Shown: one piece after another, positions 1 to 10,021 of the stretch
How the letters are laid out: each line of letters opens with the position of its first letter
Numbering within the stretch: the stretch's first letter is position 1
Assembly: GCA_032718475.1 (NCBI GenBank)
Contig: JAUCBJ010003349.1
Span: forward strand, 19,666 to 83,665
Length of the DNA: 64,000 nucleotides
Direction of reading: 5' to 3'
Source of the DNA: Nemertoderma westbladi
Lineage: Eukaryota; Xenacoelomorpha; Nemertodermatida; Nemertodermatidae
Notes under the pieces: generated by a model
What the model was told of the DNA's origin: nothing
Databases searched by the model: none
What the model saw: only the letters and a program-made list of their open reading frames with translations
Program-made: the position numbers and the translations under genes

Positions 1-2543
1 TATATAAGTATAATTCTGGACTAGAATTAATTACAAAGTACCGGTATAATTTCAGCCTAAATTTATAGAAATAAAGATAATAGGTCTATTGTAAATACTG
101 GTATATCAATTATTTTAAATAATTGAATTTCTGAATTTTAGGGTTACTTGGTTACTTTACTTACTTTATTACCGTTATTTGAGCAGTAGTCCAACTGATA
201 TTGAGACCTAATGGTTGTATGGTAGGCCTACTATTTATAAATCGTTAGATTTGATTTATAATATATATATACCCGTTTAATGGGTTTTGTCAGTATTTGA
301 AATAAATGTTATTATTTCTGGGAAGGAGTCACTACACAGAAGCTGTGCGCTCTCAGTGAAGTGCTACTTGTTGGACTCTAAAACAAATAATTCTAATTTA
401 CCTAAGTTACTTAATACTACAAATTACGTACAATTCGGGTGAGATTACAATCTCTAAATAAACACAAAAATTTACAAAAAACACAAATACGAATTTTTAG
501 GGTAATTTTACAAGAAGTCTACAAACCAGCCTAACAAAGGGTTAGAAATCTGGTTATTACAACGGACAGGGTACTACGGTATTTGAAAATAATAAGTAGT
601 AGTAAATACACTGCGTTGTCCAGATAGGAAAATACCACCGCCTGACGACCTATAGCCGTATCGCTATAGGTACTACGTTATGTATCACGGAGTGTCCCTA
701 CCTTGAAGCTAATTACCGCGGTCTACCAGAACCAACGTGCCTATTAACCACTTTACAACACAAATATACTGCCTACACACTAATTACCTTCGGAAAGCAC
801 TGTACACTAAACCCTAAATTAGGTACGAGTACTTGTACAACAGATAATCAGTAGTTAAAAATACTTGAACAGCCAAAAGAACCACGGCATCTGCTGGAGT
901 GACCGGTGCACAAAATCACCAGTCTTTACCTACGCCAAGCAGCCCGTGTAGTACCGGGGTTAATTTAACTATAGCGGTATGTATAACAAGCACAATTACT
1001 GTAGGAATAAACTTGGGGACATGAATGTTGCGAATAATCGCATAAACTCTGAATAATAAATATTACGCAATGCGTACAAACTACTCAAACAAAATGCAGA
1101 CTAAATGCTGACAGACTACTATCAAGCCTAAATAAACCACAGTACATGCAGACTCCAAAATGGTTAGTTAGTATGCGCGCTAACCGAGTAGTACGACTTA
1201 TTCTTTAAGAGGGGGTTTACCTCACAGCACTGGAAGCCCCTACTTACTAACTGGCACTTTATTGGACATACACTCTACACACACTACAGTCCTTCAGACT
1301 TAACAACAGTCAGACAACAGCTCAGCCTACAAATTCTCTATACAATCTGAACAGGCTTACACGCCTTCTGCTCAATATTGGCCTACAAACAAATAAAACT
1401 GACAGAAATAAGTAAACCATACAAAGGAATAAGGGGTGATCAATCCCTAATCCCTTAGCAGCCTACAATATACAATATATCACAATCGAAATAATACTGC
1501 TGTACCTGTACTGCAGTAAGTACCGGTACGGGTGATCAGGCAGTCAGGCCTACTGGTTAACGGTCGACCGGTACTTTAGCTTTATTGCCTACCGCAATAC
1601 AGAAGCAATATCTGCTATTGTTCTTTACCAGAACAATATTAAACTGCATTTAGTGCCTACACTGCAACACAGACTAGATATCCGTTATTGTTCGCGCTTT
1701 CAGACCTTTGGCAGTTTAACCCGCCAAATTAGGATGTCTTCTAGATAATAAATCGCTTTTAGCCTCTGACAAGTATTTGATTCACTACACTAGTTGAAAC
1801 CAATCCGTGCGCGATCATTCACCCGCTGGATATACCCGGGAGATTGACTTCGACGGCTTAATCTTATTGCTATGTAAGCCTAATGTATTATTCGACTGAC
1901 AGTATTATATAATCTCTGACAATATTATTCACCTTCGGGGAATATTAACAGTTCCCTTTGGACGTGGCGCTCTATCTATATAAACAGAGCTATGACTTAA
2001 ACTACATGCAACTATATGGCTCAGTTATAATTCACATATATGGCGCATTCTTTAGGAAATGCTTCGTTATCAGTCTCACTCATACACAATGCTGCACAAT
2101 ACTGCACACTGATCTGCCGATCTTCACTGATTTTAGTCACATATAAAAGGAACACAGACCGACTCATGTAGGGTCTATCAGATAACATTAGATTCACTTC
2201 AAACCACTTTAACATAAGTCACAATCGTTATATGTAACCTGTCTCTCTTACCTTCGGTATATCAAGAATATTGGGTTTTCGGGGTTATTTCTCGTTATTC
2301 CAAATATAATATTTAATCAACCATATAATGAAGAACCGACAGTAAATAGCAGTATAACAGTATAAAAGAATGATAAGTTAAGTTTGAGAGTTGATGTGAT
2401 GGTGTGATCAGATTTGTTATGAGTTTTGATGAGATAACGGATATATGTCCTTATAATTAAGCCTACTAGTGTTAGGCTAAAAGCAGAAAAACACAAATAT
2501 TCCAAAAGCCGTTCTTTCCTGGCTCAGGACAGAATGATAACAC
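1..2543. other. Non-coding AT-rich stretch
   Basis: I find no supportable gene here. The ORFs are all short (about 60 codons), of biased composition, and look like chance. The stretch carries several copies of the palindromes TAGGCCTA and TACCGGTA that recur through the whole window, and a short TA run near 261-270. Confidence 0.6.
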
Positions 2544-2561
2544 TGCCCATAATGCATTGCG
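2544..2561. promoter_or_regulatory. Possible ZNF143/Staf-like promoter motif
   Basis: The segment reads TGCCCATAATGCATTGCG. It resembles the animal SBS element bound by ZNF143/Staf (core CCCANNATGCAnTGCG), which sits in many housekeeping promoters. It lies about 255 bases upstream of the small plus-strand ORF starting at 2815, where a core promoter could be. This is a motif match only. Confidence 0.3.
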
Positions 2562-2814
2562 TGATTTCTCGGAAATTTCTGTACAAGAGCCGTAAAAACG
2601 CTCTGATTGGTTGACTAAACTAAGAGATGCCGTAGAACAAAGAAAATCGACACGTATGAATATCAGCTGTTAACCGTCGTCATAGTAACTACTGTTCAAG
2701 AGTATCTAGCCCCTTTTGCGTCACGGAATTGCCATAGAATCACCAACCATGTCTTCCAAAGTACACATACGGAAGAAATAGCTCTTAGGTCCTCTAAAAA
2801 ACACCGATACAGCA

Positions 2815-3111
2815 ATGATACGGCCTCTTACGCCTACTAAACCAACTACAGAGTATTTTACGGGAAAAATAAGGAAAAATAACCGGGCAATTCCGCAAAA
2901 GCTTTTACAACTTGCTCGGGCCTCAGTTGGACAGCTAGAGCCACGTCGAGAAACTTTAGAATCTAAAACATTTGATAGACGCATAAAGACGGTCTGCACT
3001 GAGATTACCAACCAACAGCGCACTGTGGAGAGCTTTCTCATTGGTGTCGGCGAGAACATAGAGTTATTAAAGAGAAGAAAGTCATTGTTTTCAAATATCA
3101 ACCTTAAGTAA
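2815..3111 (+). CDS. Small hypothetical protein, 98 aa
   Basis: I do not recognise this protein. It is basic, rich in Lys, Arg, Glu and Gln, with a likely amphipathic helix over about residues 25-90, and no signal peptide or membrane segment. It is worth keeping because its composition is ordinary for a soluble protein in an otherwise AT-rich, stop-rich region and because a Staf-like motif lies upstream. GTAAC/GTAAG donor-like sites occur at its 3' end (3107-3119), so it could be the first exon of a gene that continues into the ORF at 3153-3860. The antisense strand is also open across it, which lowers confidence. Confidence 0.3.
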   Translation: MIRPLTPTKPTTEYFTGKIRKNNRAIPQKLLQLARASVGQLEPRRETLESKTFDRRIKTVCTEITNQQRTVESFLIGVGENIELLKRRKSLFSNINLK

Positions 3112-3152
3112 CGTAAGTAACGTTTTAGTTTAGTTTTAGTAACAATGTTATC

Positions 3153-3860
3153 ATGTATTATTATGTGTATTGTATATTATGTTTATTAACTACAGTATTC
3201 ATGAAAATTATAAGAATAGTTTATAATTCAACTGTGAAATTATTTAACAATTTTTTTATGCCGGGATACAACTTGTCCTTTTTTTTGGAAGACAAGTTGT
3301 ATCCAGGAAAATTGGATACAAGATGTCTGGATACAACTTGTCTGGATACAACTTGTCTGGATACAACTTGTCTGGATACAACTTGTCTGGGTTCAACTTG
3401 TCCTGTAACCGATGGAATTATCAAGAGAGGGTTGTTTGTTCTTCCTTCTAAACTTTGTAACAAGTTAACTGTGAAAATTAAAGGGTCTGGTCGACGGTAT
3501 TGGCGTCCTTCCATTATGGATTGCAAAGAGTCGTTTATTATGGAAGCAGCAGATCATGCTGAAATGGATAAAAAGATAACGGAAATGGCGGACAAGTACC
3601 TTGAGAAGGGGCTTACTATTAATCCTTTCGTAGTCTACCATGTGGATACACAACAGGCTACTGTCATTTATAATGACATGCGTTTTGTTTGGTCAAGCAT
3701 CGTTCAAGCTATCGACTTAACCTTCAAACTTGCTCATGTGTGTAATCTACAGTACCAAGATGCTTGTCTACCGATCTGGTTATTCTTCGTGCGCTTATTT
3801 GGCATTCCTCCAACTGAAATATCGAAGGTCTCCAGCCTCTTGTCTGATTTGGAAATGTGA
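3153..3860 (+). CDS. Hypothetical protein; C-terminal ~150 aa look real
   Basis: The 235-codon ORF falls in three parts: a hydrophobic AT-rich leader (about residues 1-50, probably not translated), five pentapeptide repeats from the 15-bp array (about 54-82), and a C-terminal part (about 85-235) of normal composition. The C-terminal part has a Lys/Glu-rich helix, a beta-rich segment and a Trp/Leu/Phe-rich segment near the end (PIWLFFVRLFGI). That pattern reminds me of an unnamed family of uncharacterised animal proteins ending in a similar W-L-F segment followed by a short acidic tail; this is recollection, not a search result. The true start is unknown. It could be a terminal exon whose acceptor lies between 3395 and 3430. 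A coding minisatellite inside a conserved protein would be odd. Confidence 0.4.
   Translation: MYYYVYCILCLLTTVFMKIIRIVYNSTVKLFNNFFMPGYNLSFFLEDKLYPGKLDTRCLDTTCLDTTCLDTTCLDTTCLGSTCPVTDGIIKRGLFVLPSKLCNKLTVKIKGSGRRYWRPSIMDCKESFIMEAADHAEMDKKITEMADKYLEKGLTINPFVVYHVDTQQATVIYNDMRFVWSSIVQAIDLTFKLAHVCNLQYQDACLPIWLFFVRLFGIPPTEISKVSSLLSDLEM
3264..3304. repeat. Perfect 14-bp inverted repeat (hairpin)
   Basis: Arms GGATACAACTTGTC (3264-3277) and its exact complement (3291-3304) flank a 13-base T-rich loop. The arm is the same sequence as the unit of the adjacent 15-bp tandem array, so the unit is present in both orientations within 150 bases. Confidence 0.9.
3312..3401. repeat. 15-bp tandem array, six copies
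   Basis: Six contiguous units of CTGGATACAACTTGT start at 3312, 3327, 3342, 3357, 3372 and 3387. The first and last are variant and the middle four identical. As 15 is a multiple of 3, the array stays open and would encode Cys-Leu-Asp-Thr-Thr repeats on the plus strand. Confidence 0.95.
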
Positions 3861-4808
3861 CAATGGTGTTATTTTATAAATATACGATTTTAATTGTTGA
3901 CCTTCCCTATTGCAAGTTGATCGGATAAGTTTGCTACTCGTAACTTTTGCATAATGTAGATAGAGATATATTTGAGGTTGCCAATTATAAATAAGGAATA
4001 TTTTTATACGTATACGGATATAAGGGTATAATTAATTACATACCCTTAAGCCAAAGGTGTTCTTCATTTTAATAAGGGGATATATATATATATATTAAAT
4101 AAGTTTTTAATGGAATTATAGGTATAAATATTTTAATTTTTCTGTACCCGTAATGCAAGTTTATTATTAAAAACAACATATTGCTAACATTTGAATTAAA
4201 GTATAGGCCTAGCGCCCTCTGCTATCTAATGAGTCGGGCCTTCGTGCAGTAAAGCGGCAACCCATATCAGCGAACAGTTATCCTTATATATACTATGGCT
4301 AGTTTATTTATTATTGGATATATTGGCTTCCGACACAGACACCCACCCCGACTTTTGAAAAACGGCCATAGTATAATTATAAGAGTTCGCTGATGGATCG
4401 CAGTTTTGTCTCTCCCCCCACTATAGGCCTTGCGATTGGTAATAATGAAATTATTTATTTGATAAACCAAAGTAAAATATTACAATTTTTAAGTTCTCGA
4501 CCGCGAGTATACATATATAACAGATTTTTATATAAATTTGTATTTATTATATACGTATAAAAATATATATATTTTATATATAATTGTCAACCCTAGTTTT
4601 ATTCTCATGTTTTGGCTGTTAATGAGACGAGACTCGTTTAAATGCTGATTTTGTCTAATCTTTAAAATAATTGTTAATGTTTTGTCTGTGTTAAAATTGA
4701 AACGAATGTCAGTCAAGCTGTATTTTCATTAATCATTTGATGGTAATGTGGTGGGTCGTGGGTCATATTAAGGTGATTTGCAAACACAAATATTTATATA
4801 ATACATTA
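3861..4808. other. Intergenic AT-rich stretch with a dispersed repeat
   Basis: No gene is visible. There is a TA microsatellite at about 4081-4095. The segment from about 4310 to 4400 (containing TTGGCTTCCGACACA and AACGGCC) recurs in the same orientation at about 47665-47740 with substitutions, so it is a dispersed repeat of unknown class. Confidence 0.6.
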
Positions 4809-4813
4809 TAAGG

Positions 4814-5124
4814 TGTATGTGGGGGAATCTACTCTCGGTCCCGCATACCTGTTAACGGGACGCCGTGCAGGCAATGTTGTAACGCCGAAACATGTAATGC
4901 CGGAGCAGATAAGTATAATAATATATAATGAATATATCGAATAAAGGTAGCCTACTGGGCTACACGGATCTAGGTCCAAACATAGTACTGCTGTACCGGT
5001 AGATATGACAGTCGGTACTGATATCCTAAGTATCTACAGATGACAGACACAGTCAGACTCTCGGTCGTCATCCAAAGTGAAAGTAAGTAGTGCCGGTACT
5101 GGTACCATAGTCGCTATTGCCACA
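4814..5124 (-). repeat. 3' LTR of the Ty3/gypsy element
   Basis: A 311-bp repeat, plus-strand bounds TGTATG...GCCACA. Because the element reads on the minus strand, this is the 3' LTR. It contains an AT-rich TATA-like stretch near 4915-4940. It differs from the other LTR at about seven positions. Confidence 0.97.
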
Positions 5125-5132
5125 CCCCCTTT
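5125..5132 (-). other. Polypurine tract
   Basis: On the minus strand this reads AAAGGGGG and abuts the 3' LTR, the expected place for the plus-strand primer of reverse transcription. Confidence 0.85.
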
Positions 5133-5192
5133 CGAGCTCGGGTTAGCTGTCTGAGGCGGTGCCGAGCTAAAATTCGTTCATCAAAATTCATG

Positions 5193-8100
5193 TCAAAGTC
5201 GGTCGGGTGGCTGACATACCCGCCTCGGGTATTTGGAAACTGAAAGTTTCTCAAATTGTTGAGTTTCGATGAGGGGTTCACGCCAGAGTACGAGTTTGGG
5301 GGCTGTGGGTGTCACGTCCGGGGTTGGTAGGCCCGTGGGTGTCTCCTGGTGGGCGGTGTCCGGAATAAGTAGGCGTCGGTTCCGGATGAGTGTGCGTCCG
5401 GAAGGCATCCGGACAGTATACTTCCGGTGTTTACCGGACTCAACGATGGTGCCGGTGCGCTCCCACCGTTTATTGGTCGGGTGTTGAACCCGGACCCTGG
5501 TGCCCACCGCGAGTGGTTCCAGGGCCTTCGCTCCGCGGTTATATTGGGCGGTCCTTGTTGATTTTAATGCCGGCGCCACTCGGTCTAGCTCCGTCCGGGT
5601 CTCCTGGAGTGTCCGAGCGAAGGCGCTGTGGTGGGCCGGAACGCGCGATCTCATAGGATGGCCGAACACGATGTCCGCTGGGGAGAAGCCGCTCTCCCTG
5701 GGGCTGTTTCGGAGTTCCAGGAGCCCCTCCTGAAACGCGGCGGAGGTCGTTGACCCCCCAGTCTTCTCCAGTAGGCGCTTGAGGGCCTTCACTGCTGATT
5801 CAGCGTGCCCGTTACTCTGGGGGTATTCTGGCGACGATGTGACCGGTGTGACCCCCCAGTCTTTTAGGAAGCTGGTCAGCTCTGTTGCTGTGAACTGGGT
5901 TCCGCCGTCCGACCGGAAACGGGTTGGTACCCCGTAGCGGACGAACCAGTCACGCAGGGCGGTGGTTGTCCGGGCAGCGGTGGGTGGGGCGGAGAAACTG
6001 TAGATTTCCGGCCATCCGGAATATCTGTCTGCGGTGGCGAGGAAATGTTTCCCGTCGAGTGAGAAGAAATCTCCCGAGATATCTTCAAACGGGCGAGTTG
6101 GTGGGGGCTCCGTCAGAAATGGTTCCTTGGTCTGACTTGACCGACAGGCCAGACACACGCTGCAGGCGCCCACGGACGTCCGGATGTCGTTGGTGATGCC
6201 CGGCCAGTATACACACTGCCGGGCGCGACGTAGCGTTTTTTCCACCCCCTGGTGTGCCGCGTGTAGGCGTGCGAGGGTGGATTTCCGGGACCCTGTGGGG
6301 ACCACAATACGGTGGCCGAATAAGGCCAGGTCCCCGTCCGTAGTTAACTGGTCCCGGGCGGACCAGTATATGTTGACAGCCGGTTCCTTCCGGCCGGATT
6401 CCGGGAAGCCCGACTCAATGGCCGCGAGTAGGGCTTTATAGTCCGGGTCGTCCCGAGCCACTCGGGCGAGTTCCTCGAGGACGGGATCCGCGAGGTGGGC
6501 GGAGTCGGAGCCGGTTATGTCGGCGGCGGACTGGCGGGTGACTGCCCTGATGTAGGTCGCCATGTCCCCATCGTCGACGATGTCATCGGGTGTGGGGTCA
6601 TTGACCGGGGCGCGGGACAACGCATCGGCGATGGCGTGGTCCTTCCCCTTGGTCCACGTGGTGGTAAACTGGTACGGGGCCAGTTTAGTCTTGAGGCGTT
6701 GGAGGCGGGTGTTGTCTGTCGCGTCCACCATATACTTGTCAATGATTGTGACGAGCGGTTGGTGGTCGACAATCAAGTTGAAGTGGGGGAGGCCGAGAAG
6801 ATACAGCCGGCACTTCTGGACGGCCCATACGACGGCGAGGAGCTCGAGTTCCACCATGGCGTACCTGGACTCCGTGTCGGTGGTGAACCTCGAGCCGCAC
6901 TCGATCAGCCTCCAATCCTCCCCGTACCGCTGGAGGAGGGCGTATCCGAGGCCCTTCAGCCGGGAGGCGTCGGTAACGAGGCGGGTCTCCCGGGTCGTGT
7001 CGAACGGGGCGAGGGTCGGTGGGGTTGTGAGCGCCAGTTTAGTGGCCTCGAAGGCCCGTTCGTGGTCCCCCGTCCAGGTGAAGGTCGCCTTCGTACTGAG
7101 GAGGGGGCGGAGCGGAGATATGGCGGCGGCGATGTTGCCGGAGAACGGAGCGAGTTGCTCCACGAGTCCCACGAAGCTGCGGAGGTCAGTGATGTTCCCT
7201 GGGCGGGGGAAGGCGGCGATCGCCTTCAGTTTCTCCGGGTCGGCCTTGATACCGGAGGCGCCGACGAGGTACCCAGCGAACCGAACCTCGGCCTGGGCGA
7301 ACTGCACCTTCCCAGGGTGCAGCGTAATGCCGTGGGTCCGGCACCGCTCCATGAACCGGCCGACGTTGGCCAGGTGCTCCTCCATGGTGTCGTTGTAGAG
7401 GAGCACGTCGTCTACAACCTTGATGAGGTTGGGGAGTCCCTGGAGTGCGTCGTCGCCCCGCCGGTTAAACTCATCTCCGGACGAGATGAGCCCCATGACG
7501 CTGCGGGTGTGACGGTACCGGCCCCAGGGAGTCGCGAAGGTTGTGAGGAGTTGTGACTCCTCGTCCAGGGGAACCTGCCAGTAGCCACTGGCGGCGTCAA
7601 ACACCGAGAAAACCTGGGCGGTGGAAGAAACTCCGGCCACCGCCGACCGTGGACTCGGGGTGGGATAGTAGGGACGTCGCACCTGCGAGTTTAAGTGGCG
7701 GAGGTCGACGCAAAGTCGCAGTTTACCCCCCGGTTTTCTCGCCACTGTCATCGGGTGGGCCCAGTCTGTTGGCTCGTCGACCCGGGCGATGACTTCCCTC
7801 CGTTCCAGGTTGTCGAGGAGACCCTTTACCTCGTCCCGCATCGCGAACGGGATGGGTCGCGCGCCGTTGACGTGGAACGGCGTCGCCCCGTCTTTCAGCA
7901 GGATGTGCATGGGCGGGCCGTGCATCATCGGGAGCGGGGCGGAGTCGTCGTCGAAGACGTCGTCGAACTCGCGGAGGTAGTCGTCCCGGGAGCGGGTCGC
8001 CGGGGATGGAGCGACGGAGGCGACGGTTCCTCGGCTGCGGAGGGGAGCCGGGAAGTTCCGCGGGAGGATGTCGAGGTCCTGGATGGTCCTCTTGGAGAGG

Positions 8101-9608
8101 ATTAAACCGTCGGACTCCGGGGAGATAACCAGTTCGGTGATCGCCTTCGCCCCGAAGTATTCGAGCTCCACCGGGAACCGCCCCACGGCCGCCATGGGGA
8201 GCCGGTTCGCCGCCTCGAACTTGTCGTCTTCCCGTAGCGGGAGGAGGTCGGCATGGCGACCCCCGAGTTGAAGGAAGAGTTTCTCGTTGAGGACAGAGGC
8301 AGCCGCTCCGCTATCCGGGAGGGAGTGGCGGGCCCGTCCCATAAACCGGTTGGTCCTCGAGTTTGTTACATCGACAGAGATGTAGTTTAGGTCGCAGCTG
8401 GTCCGGTCTTTGTCCGAGCTGTGGACGCTCCGTTGTCGGAAGATCGTCGAAACCTTCGACGATTTGGGTGCGGGTTTGGACCGGCACACCGACTTGAAGT
8501 GCCCCGTCTTGCCGCAGGCGTGGCACGTGATACCCTTGGCGGGGCAGTCCTTCCCCTTGTCGTGGTTTCGCCCACAGTTGCCGCAACTGTTGGATGCATT
8601 GGTTCGACGGGAAGGGTCGGGGGACGAGTAGCGAGAACCCGCCGGGGTGCGGGAGGCCGCCGGGGTTCGGGAAACCGAACGTTCGCGTTTGTAGGAGGAG
8701 AGTTTGTGGATCGGTTTCCCGCTCGCCAGAATGGAGTCGTTCCTCTCGCTGGCCTCCACACTCTGCGCGATCCGCACGCAGTCCTCGAGGGTTGGCTGCG
8801 GGAGCACCTTGAGCAGCTCGGTGCGGGTCTCCGAGCACCGCACACCCACGAGGATTTGGGTAACGATCTGCCGGTCCCGGCAGTGGCCGCAGAGTTCGGC
8901 GGTGTCCGCGAGGTCCTCCAGGGCCACCCTGAAGGAGTCGAACCCCTCGTTCCCACCTTGGCGGCGCTCGTGAAACTTGATGGCGTCGATCGCGATGCTC
9001 CGTTTGGAGCGGAGGTGGGCCTGGAGAGCGTCGAGGATCGTCTCCGGGGTCGTCTCGTCCGAGTCGATGTCAACCTGGAGGGTGACGCGGATGGTCTCCT
9101 GGAGGTCGCTGCCCAGGGCGGCGACGAGAGCGTAAACCTGCTCCGCCCTGGGGAACGTGGCGACCTGCTGCCGGTGGGCGTGGACCCTCCACGCCTGTCT
9201 CCACCGGCGGAACGAGGAGAAGTCGACGTCCGCGTCGATCTTCTCCATGGCGGAGATGTCGATAACCCGGCGTCGTGGAGCTGGGTTCGTAGCGGCTCCC
9301 GCGTATGTGGGTTGGGTCGCCGGCGGTCCCGGTGCGGCGGCCGCCGCCACGCCGGGTTGTAAAGCCGCGAGGAGTTGAGCGATGCGGTCGTCCGCGGCCG
9401 CCTGGCGACGGTTGGCATCTTCCTGCTGTTGCGCCAGCAGCTGAGCCATAGCAGTCTGTTGTTGGGCGAGAATACGCGCGAGGTCGTCCATCCGGATAGG
9501 AGTGTGACTGCCGCCTCGGGCTTCTATAGTTTCGTCGCCGTCGCTGCTACTGCTGTCCGCCGTGGGCGGTGACGTGGGTTTTTGCTTCCCTTTAGATTTA
9601 GGCGGCAT
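5193..9608 (-). CDS. Gag-Pol polyprotein, Ty3/gypsy, 1471 aa, intact
   Basis: A single uninterrupted frame encodes the capsid precursor and all enzymes, with no frameshift or stop between gag and pol. Visible domains in order: a Gln/Ala-rich coiled N-terminus (about 40-90); Gag capsid (about 120-300); two zinc knuckles at 342-375, the second a standard CX2CX4HX4C; aspartic protease with LPDSGAA at 430-436; reverse transcriptase about 590-760 with the first catalytic Asp at 671 and VVDD at 731-734 (more often YVDD or YIDD, so the tyrosine is replaced); RNase H about 870-1000; integrase with His1116, His1119, Cys1149 and Cys1152, and catalytic Asp1180, Asp1234 and Glu1270, exactly 35 residues apart in the last pair; and a basic C-terminal domain. 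The start at 9608 is the first ATG after the 5' LTR. All catalytic residues are present, so the element may be active. Confidence 0.96.
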   Translation of the reverse strand: MPPKSKGKQKPTSPPTADSSSSDGDETIEARGGSHTPIRMDDLARILAQQQTAMAQLLAQQQEDANRRQAAADDRIAQLLAALQPGVAAAAAPGPPATQPTYAGAATNPAPRRRVIDISAMEKIDADVDFSSFRRWRQAWRVHAHRQQVATFPRAEQVYALVAALGSDLQETIRVTLQVDIDSDETTPETILDALQAHLRSKRSIAIDAIKFHERRQGGNEGFDSFRVALEDLADTAELCGHCRDRQIVTQILVGVRCSETRTELLKVLPQPTLEDCVRIAQSVEASERNDSILASGKPIHKLSSYKRERSVSRTPAASRTPAGSRYSSPDPSRRTNASNSCGNCGRNHDKGKDCPAKGITCHACGKTGHFKSVCRSKPAPKSSKVSTIFRQRSVHSSDKDRTSCDLNYISVDVTNSRTNRFMGRARHSLPDSGAAASVLNEKLFLQLGGRHADLLPLREDDKFEAANRLPMAAVGRFPVELEYFGAKAITELVISPESDGLILSKRTIQDLDILPRNFPAPLRSRGTVASVAPSPATRSRDDYLREFDDVFDDDSAPLPMMHGPPMHILLKDGATPFHVNGARPIPFAMRDEVKGLLDNLERREVIARVDEPTDWAHPMTVARKPGGKLRLCVDLRHLNSQVRRPYYPTPSPRSAVAGVSSTAQVFSVFDAASGYWQVPLDEESQLLTTFATPWGRYRHTRSVMGLISSGDEFNRRGDDALQGLPNLIKVVDDVLLYNDTMEEHLANVGRFMERCRTHGITLHPGKVQFAQAEVRFAGYLVGASGIKADPEKLKAIAAFPRPGNITDLRSFVGLVEQLAPFSGNIAAAISPLRPLLSTKATFTWTGDHERAFEATKLALTTPPTLAPFDTTRETRLVTDASRLKGLGYALLQRYGEDWRLIECGSRFTTDTESRYAMVELELLAVVWAVQKCRLYLLGLPHFNLIVDHQPLVTIIDKYMVDATDNTRLQRLKTKLAPYQFTTTWTKGKDHAIADALSRAPVNDPTPDDIVDDGDMATYIRAVTRQSAADITGSDSAHLADPVLEELARVARDDPDYKALLAAIESGFPESGRKEPAVNIYWSARDQLTTDGDLALFGHRIVVPTGSRKSTLARLHAAHQGVEKTLRRARQCVYWPGITNDIRTSVGACSVCLACRSSQTKEPFLTEPPPTRPFEDISGDFFSLDGKHFLATADRYSGWPEIYSFSAPPTAARTTTALRDWFVRYGVPTRFRSDGGTQFTATELTSFLKDWGVTPVTSSPEYPQSNGHAESAVKALKRLLEKTGGSTTSAAFQEGLLELRNSPRESGFSPADIVFGHPMRSRVPAHHSAFARTLQETRTELDRVAPALKSTRTAQYNRGAKALEPLAVGTRVRVQHPTNKRWERTGTIVESGKHRKYTVRMPSGRTLIRNRRLLIPDTAHQETPTGLPTPDVTPTAPKLVLWREPLIETQQFEKLSVSKYPRRVCQPPDRL

Positions 9609-9689
9609 GGGCCCAAATTATCAAATACGTAGGAAACAAATTAGTAGTGTTGGAGATCCCGTAGAGGTTTCTCCCTGTCACAGGTGACG

Positions 9690-9706
9690 GTAAACTCACT
9701 GCGCCA
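9690..9706 (-). other. Primer-binding site
   Basis: On the minus strand the sequence starting directly after the 5' LTR reads TGGCGCAGTGAGT. TGG complements the CCA end of a tRNA. I cannot assign the primer tRNA; it does not match the usual Met or Lys primer-binding sites that I know. Confidence 0.6.
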
Positions 9707-10016
9707 TGTATGTGGGGGAATCTACTCTCGGTCCCGCATACCTGTTAACGGGACGCCGTGCAGGCAATGTTGTAAAGTCGAAACATGTAATGCCGGAGCA
9801 GATAAGTATAATAATATATAATGTATATATCGAATAAAGGTAGCCTACTGGGCTACACGGATCTAGGTCCAAACATAGTACTGCTGTACCGGTAGATAGG
9901 ACAGTCGGTACTGATATCCTAAGTATCTACAGATGACAGACACAGTCAGACTCTCGGTCGTCATCAAAGTGAAAGTATATAGTGCCGGTACTGGTACCAT
10001 AGTCGCTATTGCCACA
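9707..10016 (-). repeat. 5' LTR of the Ty3/gypsy element
   Basis: A 310-bp copy of the LTR. It would hold the promoter in element sense; a TATATATTATTATA-like stretch lies near 9810-9826. It is flanked outside by the target duplication TAAGG. Confidence 0.97.
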
Positions 10017-10021
10017 TAAGG

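Larger units (their letters stand above)
4809..10021 (-). mobile_element. Complete Ty3/gypsy LTR retrotransposon
   Basis: Two LTRs (4814-5124 and 9707-10016) enclose one long minus-strand Gag-Pol ORF. The element is flanked by the 5-bp target duplication TAAGG (4809-4813 and 10017-10021). LTRs begin TG and end CA. In element sense a polypurine tract (AAAGGGGG) lies directly against the 3' LTR and a primer-binding site starting TGGCGCAGTGAG lies directly after the 5' LTR. The two LTRs differ by about six substitutions and one indel in 311 bp (about 2%), so the insertion is recent. The order protease, RT, RNase H, integrase is that of Ty3/gypsy. The coding part is strikingly GC-rich against the AT-rich host and the AT-rich LTRs. 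Confidence 0.97.

Noticed and set aside
6495-9362. Long plus-strand ORFs (353 and 313 codons) opposite Gag-Pol
   Set aside because: They are antisense shadows of the GC-rich Gag-Pol frame with Arg/Gly/Val/Pro-biased composition and no domain.
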